A DNA stretch of 64,000 bases from DATAWZ01 sp036266975 (GTDB lineage Bacteria > Actinomycetota > Thermoleophilia > Solirubrobacterales > Solirubrobacteraceae), in assembly GCA_036266975.1 (NCBI GenBank), contig DATAWZ010000022.1, positions 1-64,000 of the forward strand, given 5' to 3'. Position 1 is the stretch's first letter. Each line of letters opens with the position of its first letter. Positions 1-9,029 of the stretch are shown here, one piece after another. Position numbers and translations under genes: made by a program. The notes below the pieces were generated by a model. That model made no database searches. It had not been told where the DNA came from and worked only from the letters and a program-made list of their open reading frames with translations.

Positions 1-113
1 GTACACCGGGGGAGGACCCTGCGTCAAACTAGCCACGGGCTCACGAGCACCAAGGAAAACGCGACGTCAACGAGCGGTCCCCGGATCCTCCCCCATTTCA
101 CCGATCCGCGTAC

Positions 114-150
114 GGCCGAAGGCCAACCCAACTAGCCGGGAACTTCGGCC
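114..150 (-). terminator. Possible terminator hairpin after the first gene
   Basis: An 8-bp inverted repeat (GGCCGAAG / CTTCGGCC) with a 21-nt loop begins at the stop codon of the minus-strand gene at 150-608. No T-tract follows, so it could be a weak terminator or a 3' stabilising structure. The rest of 1-113 shows nothing recognisable. Confidence 0.35.
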
Positions 151-608
151 TAGCGACCGAAGCCGCTGACGAACCCGCGCGCGCGGCGGCCGAAGCCGTC
201 GATCGTGCGACGGACCTCGCTGAGCCCGGCGCGCAGCTCGGGATCGCCGACCTCGACCGGCATCAGCGAGTCCTGCAGGGTGACGAGCTCGCGGTCGGCC
301 TCGTCGACCGCCTCGGCGGCGTGCTCGACGAATCCCTTCACCCCGGTCGACGGGGCCTTGGGCGTCGGCGTGTTGAAGTTCCGCCGCGGCAGCCGGCTGC
401 GCCCGGCGAACTCGGTATGGGTGCGCTTGGCGCGGCCGTAGGCCCGCTGCACCGGACGGAAGAGCTCCTCCTCGAGGCGCTCGGCCTGCTGATCGTCGAG
501 CAGCTCGTGGGCGGCCGTGAGCGCGGCCAACGCGTCGCCGAGGTGCTCGATGGCGGTGGCGACGTTGGCCAGGAGCTGGCGGCGGGCGGACTGGTCGCTG
601 ACGGCCAT
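150..608 (-). CDS. Conserved hypothetical protein (152 aa)
   Basis: I do not recognise this family. The product is a soluble, largely helical 152-aa protein. It has an N-terminal Ala/Leu/Glu-rich helix region (about residues 8-50), a basic central stretch with KRTHTEF and RSRLPRR, and a C-terminal Arg/Gly-rich tail ending in GFGR. There is no signal peptide and no membrane segment. The ATG at 608 gives the whole open frame, and codon use is strongly GC3-biased, which supports real coding. It lies downstream of cmk on the same strand, 147 bp away, with a small tandem repeat between them, so it may or may not be cotranscribed. Confidence 0.7.
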   Translation of the reverse strand: MAVSDQSARRQLLANVATAIEHLGDALAALTAAHELLDDQQAERLEEELFRPVQRAYGRAKRTHTEFAGRSRLPRRNFNTPTPKAPSTGVKGFVEHAAEAVDEADRELVTLQDSLMPVEVGDPELRAGLSEVRRTIDGFGRRARGFVSGFGR

Positions 609-648
609 TCCGCGCGAAGATTAGTGATGCCCCGCCCGAAGGGGCGCC

Positions 649-690
649 GCCGTCGGCGAGGCGCGGCCCGCCGTCGGCGAGGCGCGGCCC
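649..690. repeat. 21-bp perfect tandem duplication
   Basis: Two exact back-to-back copies of a 21-bp unit beginning GCCGTCGGCGAGG fill most of the gap between cmk and the 152-aa gene. No coding role is visible. Confidence 0.85.
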
Positions 691-755
691 CCCGCGGCGG
701 ATCGGCGCGGCTCGCCCGGGCCCCGCCCGCCACGGACCGCGCAGCCGCGACGCGG

Positions 756-1385
756 CTAGTCGACGGCGCCCGTCGCGGAGCGAACGAGCCCGACGATGTG
801 CTGCACGATCTCGCCCACCGACAGCCCATCGGTGTCGACCGTGACCGCGTCGGCCGCCAGCAGCAGCGGGCTCGTCGGGCGGGTGCTGTCGCGCTCGTCG
901 CGGCGGCTCTGCTCGGCGAGCACCGCCGCGTGGTCCTGGCCGGACTGGCGCGCGCGGCGCCGCGCGCGCTCGTCGTCGGTGGCGGTGAGGAAGACCTTGA
1001 CCGCGGCGCCGGGGGCGACAACCGTCCCGACGTCCCGACCCTCGGCGACCCAGTCGCCCTGACCGACGATCTCGCGCTGGCGGGCGACGAGCGCCTCGCG
1101 CACGGCCGGGTCGGCGGCCACCCGCGAGGCGGCCTCGGAGGCCTCGGGCGCGCGGATCGCCTCGGTGACGTCCTCGCCGTCGAGGCGGACGCGCTCGCCG
1201 AGCTCGATCCGCGCCGCCCGGGCCAGGTCGCCCGGCGCTCGGTCGGGCGCGCGCAGGGAGAGCAGCCCGACGGCCCGGTACATCGCGCCAGTGTCCAGGT
1301 AGGCGAAGCCGAGCGCCGCGGCGAGCTCGCGCGCGACCGTCGACTTGCCCGCCCCGGCGGGCCCGTCGATCGCCACGACGGTCAT
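756..1385 (-). CDS. cmk: Cytidylate kinase
   Basis: Phosphorylates CMP and dCMP with ATP in the cytoplasm. The 209-aa product opens with the family signature: a P-loop GPAGAGKST at residues 8-16, followed by YLDTGAMYRAVG, which binds the nucleotide. The C-terminal half holds the conserved RQ..R/D motifs (QREIVGQGDWVAEGRDVGT). Length is normal. The ATG at 1385 is chosen because the protein begins directly with the beta strand of the P-loop; the open frame extends upstream only with non-conserved sequence. It follows aroA by 133 bp on the same strand. Linkage of cmk behind tyrA-aroA is common in bacteria. Confidence 0.93.
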   Translation of the reverse strand: MTVVAIDGPAGAGKSTVARELAAALGFAYLDTGAMYRAVGLLSLRAPDRAPGDLARAARIELGERVRLDGEDVTEAIRAPEASEAASRVAADPAVREALVARQREIVGQGDWVAEGRDVGTVVAPGAAVKVFLTATDDERARRRARQSGQDHAAVLAEQSRRDERDSTRPTSPLLLAADAVTVDTDGLSVGEIVQHIVGLVRSATGAVD

Positions 1386-1469
1386 CGCCGCCCCCGGGGG
1401 CCAGCCGGACACATGGGCGTGCCGCCGCGTCCTGGAGAAGACGGGCCCAGACCCAAGATCCGGGCCGTG

Positions 1470-1490
1470 GTGGAATAGACGTTCCGCGCC
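1470..1490. repeat. Short palindromic repeat, copy between aroA and cmk
   Basis: GTGGAATAGACGTTCCGCG is nearly identical to a copy read on the minus strand at 34661-34680, where only the base in front of CGTTCC differs. Both belong to the GGAA-n-TTCC palindrome group clustered upstream of murG. Confidence 0.5.
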
Positions 1491-1518
1491 CCCGACAGGC
1501 GCCCGCAACCGTCCGAGC

Positions 1519-2814
1519 TCACCGGAGCCCCGCGAGGTCCTCGAAGAAGCCCGGATAGGAGACCGAGGCCGCCTCGGCGCCGTCGATCCGCACCCCCTCG
1601 CGCGAGGCCAGGCCGGCGACCGCGCCGAGCATGGCCAGCCGGTGATCGCCCTGGGCGGCGATCCGCCCGCCGCGCAGCGCGCCGGCGCCCTGCACGACGA
1701 ACCCGTCGTCGGTCGCCTCGATCTCGGCGCCCAGGCCGCGCAGCCCGGAGACCACCGTGGCGATCCGGTCGGACTCCTTGAGCTTGAGCTCCTGCGCGCC
1801 GCGCACGATCGTCTCGCCCTCGGCGAAGCAGCCGAGCAGCGCCACCAGCGGCAGCTCGTCGATCGCCAGGGGAACCTCGTCGGGCTCGACGACGGTGCCG
1901 ACCAGCGGGCCGGCGGTCACGTCGAGGTCGCTCACCGGCTCCCGCGCCGTCAGCGGGGCGTCGGCCTCCTCCAGGTCCCCGAGGACGATCCCGCCCATCC
2001 GCTGCACGATCCGCAGAAAGCCGGTCCGGGTCCAGTTGGCCAGCACCCCGGTGATCAGCAGCCGCGAGCCGGGCACCAGCACGCCGGCGGCGACGGCGAA
2101 CGCGGCCGAGCTGGGGTCGGCGGGCACCAGGAAGCGGTCGAGCACGAGCTCGTCGGTGTTGGTCACGCGCACCGCGCGCCCCTCGCGCTCCACCGGCACG
2201 CCGGCGCCGAGCAGCATGCGCTCGGTGTGGTCGCGGCTGCGCTCGGGCTCGCGCACGGTCGTCACGCCGTCGGCGGCGAGCGCGGCGAGCAGCACGCACG
2301 ACTTGACCTGGGCGCTGGCCATCGGCATCTCGTAGTCGATGCTGTGCAGCCGCGCGCCGCGCACCCGCAGCGGCGGCAGTCGTCCCTCGCGCGCCTCGAG
2401 CTCGGCGCCCATCAGCCGCAGCGGCTCGGCGATCCGGTCGACCGGCCGGCGGCGGATCGACTCGTCGCCGTCCAGGACGAACTCGCGGTCCCGCTGGGCG
2501 ACCAGCCAGCCCGGCAGCAGCCGCATCAGCGTGCCGGCGTTGCCGACGTCGATCGGCCCATCGGGCTGGCGCGCCTCGCGCAGGCCGCAGCCGCGGATCA
2601 CGATCTCCCGCTCGCGGCGCTCGACCAGCGCGCCGAGCGCCTGGACCGCCTCGAGCGTGGAGCGCGTGTCGTCGGCCTCGAGGTAGTTCTCGATGCGCAC
2701 CGGCTCGGCACACATCGCCCCCAGCAGCGCCGCGCGGTGGGAGATCGACTTGTCCGCCGGGGGCACGAGCGTCCCCTGCAGCCGCGTCGCGGGCTCGATG
2801 AACACGTTCGTCAT
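1519..2814 (-). CDS. aroA: 5-enolpyruvylshikimate-3-phosphate synthase
   Basis: Sixth step of the shikimate pathway: transfers enolpyruvyl from PEP to shikimate-3-phosphate. The 431-aa product has the N-terminal substrate-binding motif DKSISHRA (K22 onward), the GNAGTLMRLL segment and the basic motif KESDRIA near the C terminus. Length matches the family. The ATG at 2814 overlaps the tyrA stop by 4 bp (ATGA), implying translational coupling. It lies in the minus-strand run aroF-tyrA-aroA-cmk. The PEP-loop sequence GNAGTLMR is the class I type (inference from motif). Confidence 0.95.
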   Translation of the reverse strand: MTNVFIEPATRLQGTLVPPADKSISHRAALLGAMCAEPVRIENYLEADDTRSTLEAVQALGALVERREREIVIRGCGLREARQPDGPIDVGNAGTLMRLLPGWLVAQRDREFVLDGDESIRRRPVDRIAEPLRLMGAELEAREGRLPPLRVRGARLHSIDYEMPMASAQVKSCVLLAALAADGVTTVREPERSRDHTERMLLGAGVPVEREGRAVRVTNTDELVLDRFLVPADPSSAAFAVAAGVLVPGSRLLITGVLANWTRTGFLRIVQRMGGIVLGDLEEADAPLTAREPVSDLDVTAGPLVGTVVEPDEVPLAIDELPLVALLGCFAEGETIVRGAQELKLKESDRIATVVSGLRGLGAEIEATDDGFVVQGAGALRGGRIAAQGDHRLAMLGAVAGLASREGVRIDGAEAASVSYPGFFEDLAGLR

Positions 2815-3878
2815 GCGCGGGCCACCGGGATGCCCTGCCCGGAGATCAGCTCGCACGCGCGGTCGGCCTGCTCGTCGCCCCGGATCCACAGCGCCACGAC
2901 GCCCTGGGTGCCGCCGGCCGAGGGCGAGAGGGCCATGTCGACGATGTTGACGTTCGCGCGGCCGAGGGCGAGGGCGATGTCGGCGATCACCCCCGGCCGG
3001 TTGGGCACCGACGCGCGCAGCTCGTGCACCGGTCCGCCGGCCACGCCGGCCTCCAGCAGGGCCCGGCGGTCCTCGGCCGCGCCCTCGTTCCAGGACGCGA
3101 GCGCCTCGCGATCGCCGGCGAGCAGCGCCTCGCGCACGCGCGCCAGGCGCGCGCCGACGTCGTCGATCCCGGCGATCAGCGCGTCGCGGTTGGCCAGGTA
3201 GATGTCGGTCCAGATCGCCCCGTTGGCGCCGGCCACGCGAGTCGCGTCGCGGAAGGAAGGGCCGATCGCCGGCAGCCGCTCGGCGTCCTCTCCGAGCGCC
3301 CGCGCGGCCTGCGCGACGAGCACGTTGGCGAGCACGTGCGGCAGGTGCGAGACGCTCGACATCACGCGGTCGTGCTCGCCGGCGTCGATCGCCGTCGGCT
3401 GGGCGCCGAAGGCGGCGAGCAGGCGGTGCAGCCGCTCGTAGAGCACGCCCGAGGTGCCGGTCGCCGGGGTCAGGTACCACGTCGCGCCACGGAACAGCTC
3501 GGCGCGCGCGTGTCGCACGCCGGCGGTCTCCGCGCCGGCGAGCGGATGGCCGCCGACGAAGCGCTCGTCGGCGCTCGCGGCGATCAGCGTGCGCTTGGTC
3601 GAGCCCACGTCGCTGACCACGCAGCCGGACTGCGCCGCGTCGAGCGTCGCCTGCACGACCGCCGGCAGCACCCCGACCGGCGCGGCCACGAACGCCGCGT
3701 CGGCCCCGGCCAAGGCCGCAGCGAGCCTTGCCGCCCCGGCGTCGACCGCGCCGCGCTCGCGCGCCTGCACGAGCACCCGCGCGTCGGCGTCGAAGCCCAC
3801 GACCTCGTGGCCGAGCGCACGCGCCGCCAGGCCGATCGAGCCACCGATCAGCCCGACGCCGACGACGGCTATGCGCAC
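2811..3878 (-). CDS. tyrA: Prephenate dehydrogenase with C-terminal ACT domain
   Basis: Oxidative decarboxylation of prephenate to 4-hydroxyphenylpyruvate for tyrosine synthesis. The 355-aa product has the NAD-binding GVGLIGG fingerprint at residues 7-13, the conserved [12 protein letters not shown] segment, and HLPHVLA in the helical dimerisation domain. From about residue 280 it carries an ACT domain ([15 protein letters not shown]), which in this family usually senses an aromatic amino acid. The start is GTG at 3878, only 10 bp after the aroF stop, so it is probably in the same transcript. Confidence 0.93.
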   Translation of the reverse strand: MRIAVVGVGLIGGSIGLAARALGHEVVGFDADARVLVQARERGAVDAGAARLAAALAGADAAFVAAPVGVLPAVVQATLDAAQSGCVVSDVGSTKRTLIAASADERFVGGHPLAGAETAGVRHARAELFRGATWYLTPATGTSGVLYERLHRLLAAFGAQPTAIDAGEHDRVMSSVSHLPHVLANVLVAQAARALGEDAERLPAIGPSFRDATRVAGANGAIWTDIYLANRDALIAGIDDVGARLARVREALLAGDREALASWNEGAAEDRRALLEAGVAGGPVHELRASVPNRPGVIADIALALGRANVNIVDMALSPSAGGTQGVVALWIRGDEQADRACELISGQGIPVARA

Positions 3879-3888
3879 GCGCCCTCGC

Positions 3889-4914
3889 TCAAGCCGCGCT
3901 GAACGCCTTGCCGGCGATGGCCGCGGCCTGCTCGACCTGCTGGGAGAACAGGGCGAAGTCGTCCGCGCGCAGGGCCTGGGGCCCGTCGCAGATCGCCTCC
4001 TCGGGCCGCGGGTGCACCTCGACGATGATCCCGTCCGCCCCGACCGCCGCGGCGGCCAGCGAGAGCGGGCCGACCAGGTCGCGCCGGCCCGCCGCGTGGC
4101 TGGGGTCGACGATCACCGGCAGGTGCGAGAGCTGCTTGAGCACCGGGACGGCCATCAGGTCGAGCGTGAAGCGGTAGGCGGTCTCGAACGTGCGGATCCC
4201 GCGCTCGCACAGCATGACCCGCTCGTTGCCCTCCTTGAGGATGTACTCGGCGGCCATCAGCAGCTCCTCGAGCGTCGCCGACAGGCCGCGCTTGAGCAGC
4301 ACCGGCACGCCCGTGCGGCCGACCTCCGAGAGCAGCGTGTAGTTCTGCATGTTGCGCGCGCCGATCTGGATGACGTCGGCGACCTCGACGACGGCCTCCA
4401 GGTCGCGCAGGTTCATGCACTCGGTGACGATCGGCAGGCCGGTCTGCGCCTTGGCCTCGGCGAGCAGCCTCAGCCCCTCCTGGCCGAGGCCCTGGAAGGC
4501 GTACGGGGAGGTGCGCGGCTTGTAGGCGCCGCCGCGGAACATCGTCGCGCCCGCGTCGCGCACGACGCGCGCGGTCTCGAGCGTCTGGTCACGCGACTCG
4601 ACCGTGCACGGGCCGGCGATCATCGCGAAGTGCTCGCCGCCCACCGACCGTCCGGCGATGCTCAGCACGCTGCGCTCGCCGTGGCGGAACTGGGCCGAGG
4701 CGAGCTTGAACGGCTTGAGGATCGGCACGACCTGCTCGACGCCGGGCTCGCCCTCGAGCTCGAGGCGGGCGACATGCTCGCGGTCGCCGATCGCGCCGAT
4801 CACCGTCACCTCCTCGCCGCGGCTGAGGTGGGCGCGTGCGCCCACCGCCTGCACCCGCTCGACGACGGCAGCGATCTGCTCGTCCGTCGCGTCCGCTTTC
4901 ATCACGATCATCAT
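3889..4914 (-). CDS. aroF: 3-deoxy-7-phosphoheptulonate synthase (DAHP synthase, type I beta)
   Basis: First committed step of aromatic biosynthesis, joining PEP and erythrose-4-phosphate. The 341-aa protein has an N-terminal ferredoxin-like regulatory domain (about residues 1-70, [13 protein letters not shown]) and a TIM-barrel catalytic domain. The barrel includes [35 protein letters not shown] and DPSHAAGRR, all conserved in DAHP synthases. Two adjacent ATG codons (4914, 4911) follow an AAGGA ribosome-binding site. Upstream is a 45-codon leader ORF rich in Phe/Tyr/Trp plus hairpins, so expression is probably attenuated by aromatic amino acids (inference). Confidence 0.95.
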   Translation of the reverse strand: MMIVMKADATDEQIAAVVERVQAVGARAHLSRGEEVTVIGAIGDREHVARLELEGEPGVEQVVPILKPFKLASAQFRHGERSVLSIAGRSVGGEHFAMIAGPCTVESRDQTLETARVVRDAGATMFRGGAYKPRTSPYAFQGLGQEGLRLLAEAKAQTGLPIVTECMNLRDLEAVVEVADVIQIGARNMQNYTLLSEVGRTGVPVLLKRGLSATLEELLMAAEYILKEGNERVMLCERGIRTFETAYRFTLDLMAVPVLKQLSHLPVIVDPSHAAGRRDLVGPLSLAAAAVGADGIIVEVHPRPEEAICDGPQALRADDFALFSQQVEQAAAIAGKAFSAA

Positions 4915-4970
4915 CAGTTCTTCCTTTCCGGCGCCTGAGAGCTTAAACGGGCAGGGAGCGAGGGTCCTTC

Positions 4971-5037
4971 GGCGCTCAGCTCAGCTCCGGGCCGGACCGA
5001 GGTCCGGGCGCCCACGACGGGCGGTCGGCTGAGCGCC
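4971..5037 (-). promoter_or_regulatory. Attenuator-like stem-loops between leader peptide and aroF
   Basis: Read on the minus strand, a 10-bp perfect stem (GGCGCTCAGC with GCTGAGCGCC) encloses a second perfect hairpin at 4992-5007 (CCGGAC-CGAG-GTCCGG). The left arm of the outer stem begins inside the leader-peptide stop codon, so a ribosome stalled in the leader would prevent it forming. No clear U-tract follows, so control could act on aroF translation or through Rho rather than intrinsic termination. Confidence 0.5.
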
Positions 5038-5174
5038 TAGCTAAATCGCCAGGCGTAGGCGTAGGTGAAGATGCTGAACGAGGGGCTCGGCTCGCCGGCC
5101 GTGCGGCCGGCTGCGCCACCCTCGAAGTCATAGCCCGCGCGAGCGGAGGTGAGGCTGTTCGTGCGCGCGGCCAT
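5037..5174 (-). CDS. Aromatic-rich leader peptide upstream of aroF (45 aa)
   Basis: A 46-codon frame starts at ATG 5174 and stops with TAG at 5037. The C-terminal 15 residues read SFSIFTYAYAWRFS: three Phe, two Tyr and one Trp, an extreme local enrichment. It lies between hisC and aroF on the coding strand of aroF. A hairpin overlaps its stop codon and a promoter-like sequence ends 9 bp before its start. This arrangement is that of an amino-acid attenuation leader sensing aromatic aminoacyl-tRNAs. The N-terminal half carries a 45-bp copy of a palindromic repeat family (5079-5123) in frame. The leader role is inference; the composition and position are direct observations. Confidence 0.6.
   Translation of the reverse strand: MAARTNSLTSARAGYDFEGGAAGRTAGEPSPSFSIFTYAYAWRFS
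5079..5123 (-). repeat. Palindromic repeat element, internally deleted copy A
   Basis: A 45-bp segment matching both ends of the 84-bp elements at 35195-35278 and 39705-39788. It begins GAGGGTGGCGCA and ends GGCGAGCCGAGCCCCTCG on the minus strand, with 39 bp missing in the middle. It is read in frame (EGGAAGRTAGE) within the leader peptide, in the same frame as copy B in murG. Confidence 0.65.
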
Positions 5175-5183
5175 CTACGCCGG

Positions 5184-5212
5184 TTTGTAGCAGAGCGGGG
5201 CGGCCGCGTCGA
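5184..5212 (-). promoter_or_regulatory. Candidate promoter for leader peptide/aroF
   Basis: A -35-like TCGACG (5207-5212) and a -10-like TACAAA (5184-5189) are separated by 17 bp. The -10 ends 9 bp before the leader ATG, so the leader mRNA would be leaderless or nearly so. Confidence 0.4.
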
Positions 5213-5230
5213 GCGGTCGCCCACGCATGT

Positions 5231-6322
5231 TCACGAGATCAGCTGCTCGAAGACCTCAAGGAAGCGTGCGTTCTCGGTGTCGGTCCCGCAGGTCACGCGC
5301 AGCGCCCCCCCGCGGCCGAGCGCCGCGCCGGCGCGCACGAGGACCCCCTGCTCGGCCAGGCCGCGCACGATGTCGGCCTCGCGGTCGGGGTCGGGGAGGT
5401 CCAGCCAGACGAAGTTGGCCTGCGACGCGGTCGTGGCGACGTCGAGGTCGTGCAGGCGCTCCTCGAGGTCCAGGCGCTCGGCGATCGTGCGCTCCACGCG
5501 CCGGTCGACCTCGTCCTGGTGCCCCAGCGCCTCGACCGCCGCGGCCTGCGCGGCGGCGTTGCAGAAGAACGGCTGGCGGACCTGGTCGACCGCGTGGGGC
5601 AGCGAGGGCGAGCCGCACAGCGCGAACCCGACGCGCAACCCGCACAGCCCGTAGACCTTGGAGAAGGTGCGCAGCAGCACGAGGTTGCGGTGCCGCGAGA
5701 GCAGGTCCACGCTCGCGTCGGGGTCGTCGAGCGTGTTGTACTCGCAGTAGGCCTCGTCGAGGATCACGCACACCGCGGGCGGGACCTCGTCCAGGAAGGC
5801 CGCGATGTCCGACAGCGGCAGCGCGGTCGCCGTCGGGTTGTTCGGGTTGCAGACGAGCACCAGGCGGGTGGCCACGGTGACCTCGCGCAGCATCGCCGGC
5901 AGGTCGTGGCGCTGCTCCTCGTCGAGCGCGACCTGCAGCCCGCGGGCGCCCGAGGCGGCCTCCAGGTGCGGGTAGACCGAGAACGAGGGCCAGGCGTAGA
6001 CGAGCTCGGCGCCGGGCTCGAGCAGCGCCTCGCCGGCCGCGAGCAGCACGTCGCACGAGCCGTTGCCGATCGCGATCCGCTCGCGCGGCACGCCGTAGCG
6101 GCCGGACAGCGCGGTGCGCAGCGCGGTGTTGGTCGGGTCCGGGTAGCGGTTGAGGTCGCCCAGCGTGGCGACGATCGCCTCGCGCACCGCCGGCAGCGGC
6201 GGGTAGGGCGACTCGTTGCTGGCCAGCCGCACCAGCGGGCCCTTCCAGGCGTAGCCCTCGGCCGCCGGATAGGCGGGGATGCGCCGGACGCGCTGGGAGA
6301 ACTCCAGGCTCACCCCCGGCAC
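5231..6322 (-). CDS. hisC: Histidinol-phosphate/aromatic aminotransferase
   Basis: A PLP-dependent fold-type I aminotransferase of the HisC family, 363 aa, cytoplasmic. Visible motifs are LASNESPYPP near the N terminus, CNPNNPTATAL, the YCEYN segment after ILDEA, and the PLP lysine in TFSKVYGLCGLRVG. It ends with the substrate-arginine region GGALRVTCGT. HisC homologues beside aroF-tyrA-aroA often transaminate phenylpyruvate or hydroxyphenylpyruvate, so an aromatic role is as likely as histidine synthesis (inference from context). The start is GTG at 6322; a second GTG at 6313 is also possible. Only 12 bp separate it from the peptidase gene upstream. Confidence 0.85.
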   Translation of the reverse strand: MPGVSLEFSQRVRRIPAYPAAEGYAWKGPLVRLASNESPYPPLPAVREAIVATLGDLNRYPDPTNTALRTALSGRYGVPRERIAIGNGSCDVLLAAGEALLEPGAELVYAWPSFSVYPHLEAASGARGLQVALDEEQRHDLPAMLREVTVATRLVLVCNPNNPTATALPLSDIAAFLDEVPPAVCVILDEAYCEYNTLDDPDASVDLLSRHRNLVLLRTFSKVYGLCGLRVGFALCGSPSLPHAVDQVRQPFFCNAAAQAAAVEALGHQDEVDRRVERTIAERLDLEERLHDLDVATTASQANFVWLDLPDPDREADIVRGLAEQGVLVRAGAALGRGGALRVTCGTDTENARFLEVFEQLIS

Positions 6323-6334
6323 GATATCCAGCCG

Positions 6335-8944
6335 CTACGTGAGAACCAGCGTCCGCGTGACCGTCGTCGTGCGGCCCGTGATCGCGACCGTCTTGATCGA
6401 CACCGTCGCGGTGAAGCGGTGCTCGCGGCGCAGCAGCGCGCGGCCGGCGGCGCTGAGCTTCACGACCAGGCGACTGTGGGTGTCGTAGTGCAGGCTCACG
6501 CGCAGCACACCGATCTGCACCCGCTCGCGCTGCAGGACGCCATGGGAGCGAATGACCTTCGGGGCGTACACGCGCACGTCGAAGTTGCACGCGTTCGGGC
6601 AGGTCGCGTTGCCCAGAGAGATCTTCGAGCCGGATTGACGCAGCGCGAGAGTGAGCCCGCCGGCCGCGAACGCCGGGACGGTCGCCTTGCTCGCGGGGGG
6701 CGCGGGCGGCGCGACCGTCGTGGCGCCCGTGGAGGTGGTCGGCGCGGGCGGAGGCGGTGAGATCTGCGTCGTCGTCTGCCCGGTGACCGTGTTGCCGGTC
6801 GTCGTCGTCTGAGTCGTGGTGGTGGTCGTGGTCGTGGTCGTCGTCCCGCCGCCGCCGTCGCCACCGCCCGAGCCGTAGGTGAAGTCGACCTGCTGGGTGC
6901 TCGTCCCGCCCGCCGTGGTCACGCTCACCGGCACCGACCCCGCCTGCTCGGCCGTCGGCGCGAGCACCGAGAGCTCGTCGGGCGACATCACCGACACGTC
7001 GGTGCCCGCCGCGCCGCCGAAGCTCACGGTGGGCGCGCCGTAGAAGCCGGTCCCCTGGATGGTGACCGTCCCGCCGGAGAGCGTCGCCGAGTTCGGACTC
7101 ACGCCGCCGACGGTCGGCACCGACGCCGGCGCGGCCTCGCCGCATAGCCGGGCGACCAGGCCGTCATCGCCGCCGATGCGCGGCGAGCCCAGCCCGGAGG
7201 CGAGGTCGTAGCCGCTGCGGGCGGTGTACTGGTGAACGCCGCCGGCGAGCTGCTCGCCGGTCACGTCGTTGTTGCCGCTGGTGATGTCGCTGAACGCGCC
7301 GGCGTCGTCGGTCGCGGCGAGCGGGTACAGCGCGTAGTTGAGCTGTCCGAGCCGGGTCGGGCCCGAGTTCAGCACGCACGACTCGGTCAGCGCGGCGATC
7401 CCGGCCCACAGCGGCGCCGCGCCCGAGGTCCCGCCGACGGCCTCCCAGCTCCCGTCGTAGTCGATGATGTAGCCCGTGTCCGGGTCGGCGTCGGCCGCCA
7501 CGTCGGGCACCTCGCGGTTGCCGTCACCGGGATCGACGGTCGTCGCGCCGGTCTGGGCGCCGTCGGTGCTCTGGTAGGCGGGCATCGTCCACAGGCTCGA
7601 GATGCCGCCGCCGCCCCCGCCGTAGCTGTTGTTCCAGACGGTCTCGCCGGCGATCGCGCCGCCGGTGCCGAGCGTCAGGCTCGTGCCGCCCGCGCCGGTG
7701 ACCCACGGCTGGCTGCCGGGGTCGTCGACCGCGAGCTGGTCGATCGGATTTCCGCGGGCGTTGGTGCAGTCCTCCGAGCCGTCGTCGCCGGAGGCGGCGA
7801 ACACGCTCTGGCCCTGGCCGGCGGCCTCCTGGAAGAGCGTGTTCTCGGCCTGCGCGTCCGACGCGCCGAGCTGGCTCTCGCACAGCCCCCACGAGGTCGT
7901 GATCACCTGCGCGCTGTCGTCGGTGATCATCTGGTGGTACACGTCGAGCGTCTGCTGGTTGGTCGCGCTGGCCCAGTAGGGGCCCTGGTAGACGATCACG
8001 TGGGCGTCGGGGGCGACGCCCAGGACGTTCTCGATGTCGAGCTCGGTCTCCACCCCGTCGCCCGAGGTGACCTGCCCGGGCCCGCCGTCGACCTGCTCGT
8101 AGCCGACGTTGCCGGTGGGGATCCCGAAGCACGATTCGAACTGGCCGATGTCGCTGGGGAAGTTGTTCTCCAGCTCGTAGACCGCGACGGTCGTGCCCTG
8201 GCCGAGATCGCCGAGGGCGTACACCGGGTCCGCGCCGTAGGCGCCGGCGACCTGGTCGATGGTCAGGCTGCCCGGCTCGCTCGTGCGCAGCGCCGCGGCC
8301 GCCGAGCACGCCGTCGGTACGCCGCTCGTCTGCGCCGTGACCTGGCCGGCGAGCTCGGGCCGCACGCGGGCGATGCCGTCCAGCCCGGTCACGGTCTGCA
8401 CGTCGGAGGCGATCGAGCGGGGCAGGTGCGGCGCGTCGGTGTTGGCAAAGCCGCGCTGGCCGCCGGGCAGCTGGAAGCGCTCCAGGTGGGTCTGCAGCGC
8501 CGTGCTGACCTGCGCCGCGGTCCCGGACACGGGGATGGCCAGGCCGTCACGCGTCGGGGTGCCGGTCTGCAGCCCGGCGGCGCGCAGCGCGCGCTGCACC
8601 GCGGCGATCGTGCCCGGCAGCGGGCCGAAGCGGCCGGCGAACTGCCCGGCCGCGAGGAAGCGGTGGTAGTCGGGCGAGCCGGGCGTCGAGACCGCGACGT
8701 CGAAGGCCCGGAGCGCCGCCGGATCGCGCGGCCGCAGGAACACGTCGAGGGAGAGCGCCTGGCTCTGGGCCACCGCGCCGAGGGCCTGGGCGCCGGCCGG
8801 CTGCGGCGCGGCCGAGCCGACGGCGGCCAGCGGCGTCGTCGCGGCCCCCGCCGTGGACGCCGCGAGCGCGGACGCCGCGGCGAGGACGGCCAGGCCGCTG
8901 GCCAGGCGCGGATAAAGGCGGGTCGGGATCACGGCTGTGACCAT
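6335..8944 (-). CDS. Secreted S53 (sedolisin/kumamolisin-like) serine-carboxyl peptidase with IPT domain
   Basis: An 869-aa exported acid endopeptidase. A signal peptide occupies residues 1-35 (hydrophobic core ending in TAGAA). The pro-kumamolisin activation domain spans about 60-190. The catalytic domain spans about 225-600 and shows the sedolisin residues: E299 and D303 in ETELDIE, D387 of ASGDDG, and S507 in GGTSGAAP. The Ca-site GYDLASGLGSP closes the domain. An IPT/TIG fold follows (about 630-715), then a Thr-rich linker with a run of 11 Thr, then a C-terminal beta-rich domain of unknown role. The start is ATG 8944. It appears unrelated in function to the adjoining aromatic genes. Confidence 0.9.
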   Translation of the reverse strand: MVTAVIPTRLYPRLASGLAVLAAASALAASTAGAATTPLAAVGSAAPQPAGAQALGAVAQSQALSLDVFLRPRDPAALRAFDVAVSTPGSPDYHRFLAAGQFAGRFGPLPGTIAAVQRALRAAGLQTGTPTRDGLAIPVSGTAAQVSTALQTHLERFQLPGGQRGFANTDAPHLPRSIASDVQTVTGLDGIARVRPELAGQVTAQTSGVPTACSAAAALRTSEPGSLTIDQVAGAYGADPVYALGDLGQGTTVAVYELENNFPSDIGQFESCFGIPTGNVGYEQVDGGPGQVTSGDGVETELDIENVLGVAPDAHVIVYQGPYWASATNQQTLDVYHQMITDDSAQVITTSWGLCESQLGASDAQAENTLFQEAAGQGQSVFAASGDDGSEDCTNARGNPIDQLAVDDPGSQPWVTGAGGTSLTLGTGGAIAGETVWNNSYGGGGGGISSLWTMPAYQSTDGAQTGATTVDPGDGNREVPDVAADADPDTGYIIDYDGSWEAVGGTSGAAPLWAGIAALTESCVLNSGPTRLGQLNYALYPLAATDDAGAFSDITSGNNDVTGEQLAGGVHQYTARSGYDLASGLGSPRIGGDDGLVARLCGEAAPASVPTVGGVSPNSATLSGGTVTIQGTGFYGAPTVSFGGAAGTDVSVMSPDELSVLAPTAEQAGSVPVSVTTAGGTSTQQVDFTYGSGGGDGGGGTTTTTTTTTTTQTTTTGNTVTGQTTTQISPPPPAPTTSTGATTVAPPAPPASKATVPAFAAGGLTLALRQSGSKISLGNATCPNACNFDVRVYAPKVIRSHGVLQRERVQIGVLRVSLHYDTHSRLVVKLSAAGRALLRREHRFTATVSIKTVAITGRTTTVTRTLVLT

Positions 8945-9029
8945 TGTGACCAGCCCAAAGGGGTCCCCGCCGCACTCACTGGAGTGTCATCGGCCGCAGC
9001 CGCGTTTGGATTTAGGGGGTAAAGGCCCG

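Noticed and set aside
4976..5224. 82-codon minus-strand frame overlapping the aro leader region
   Set aside because: Ser/Arg/Pro-rich shadow frame; the overlapping 45-codon frame has the meaningful aromatic tail and promoter placement.
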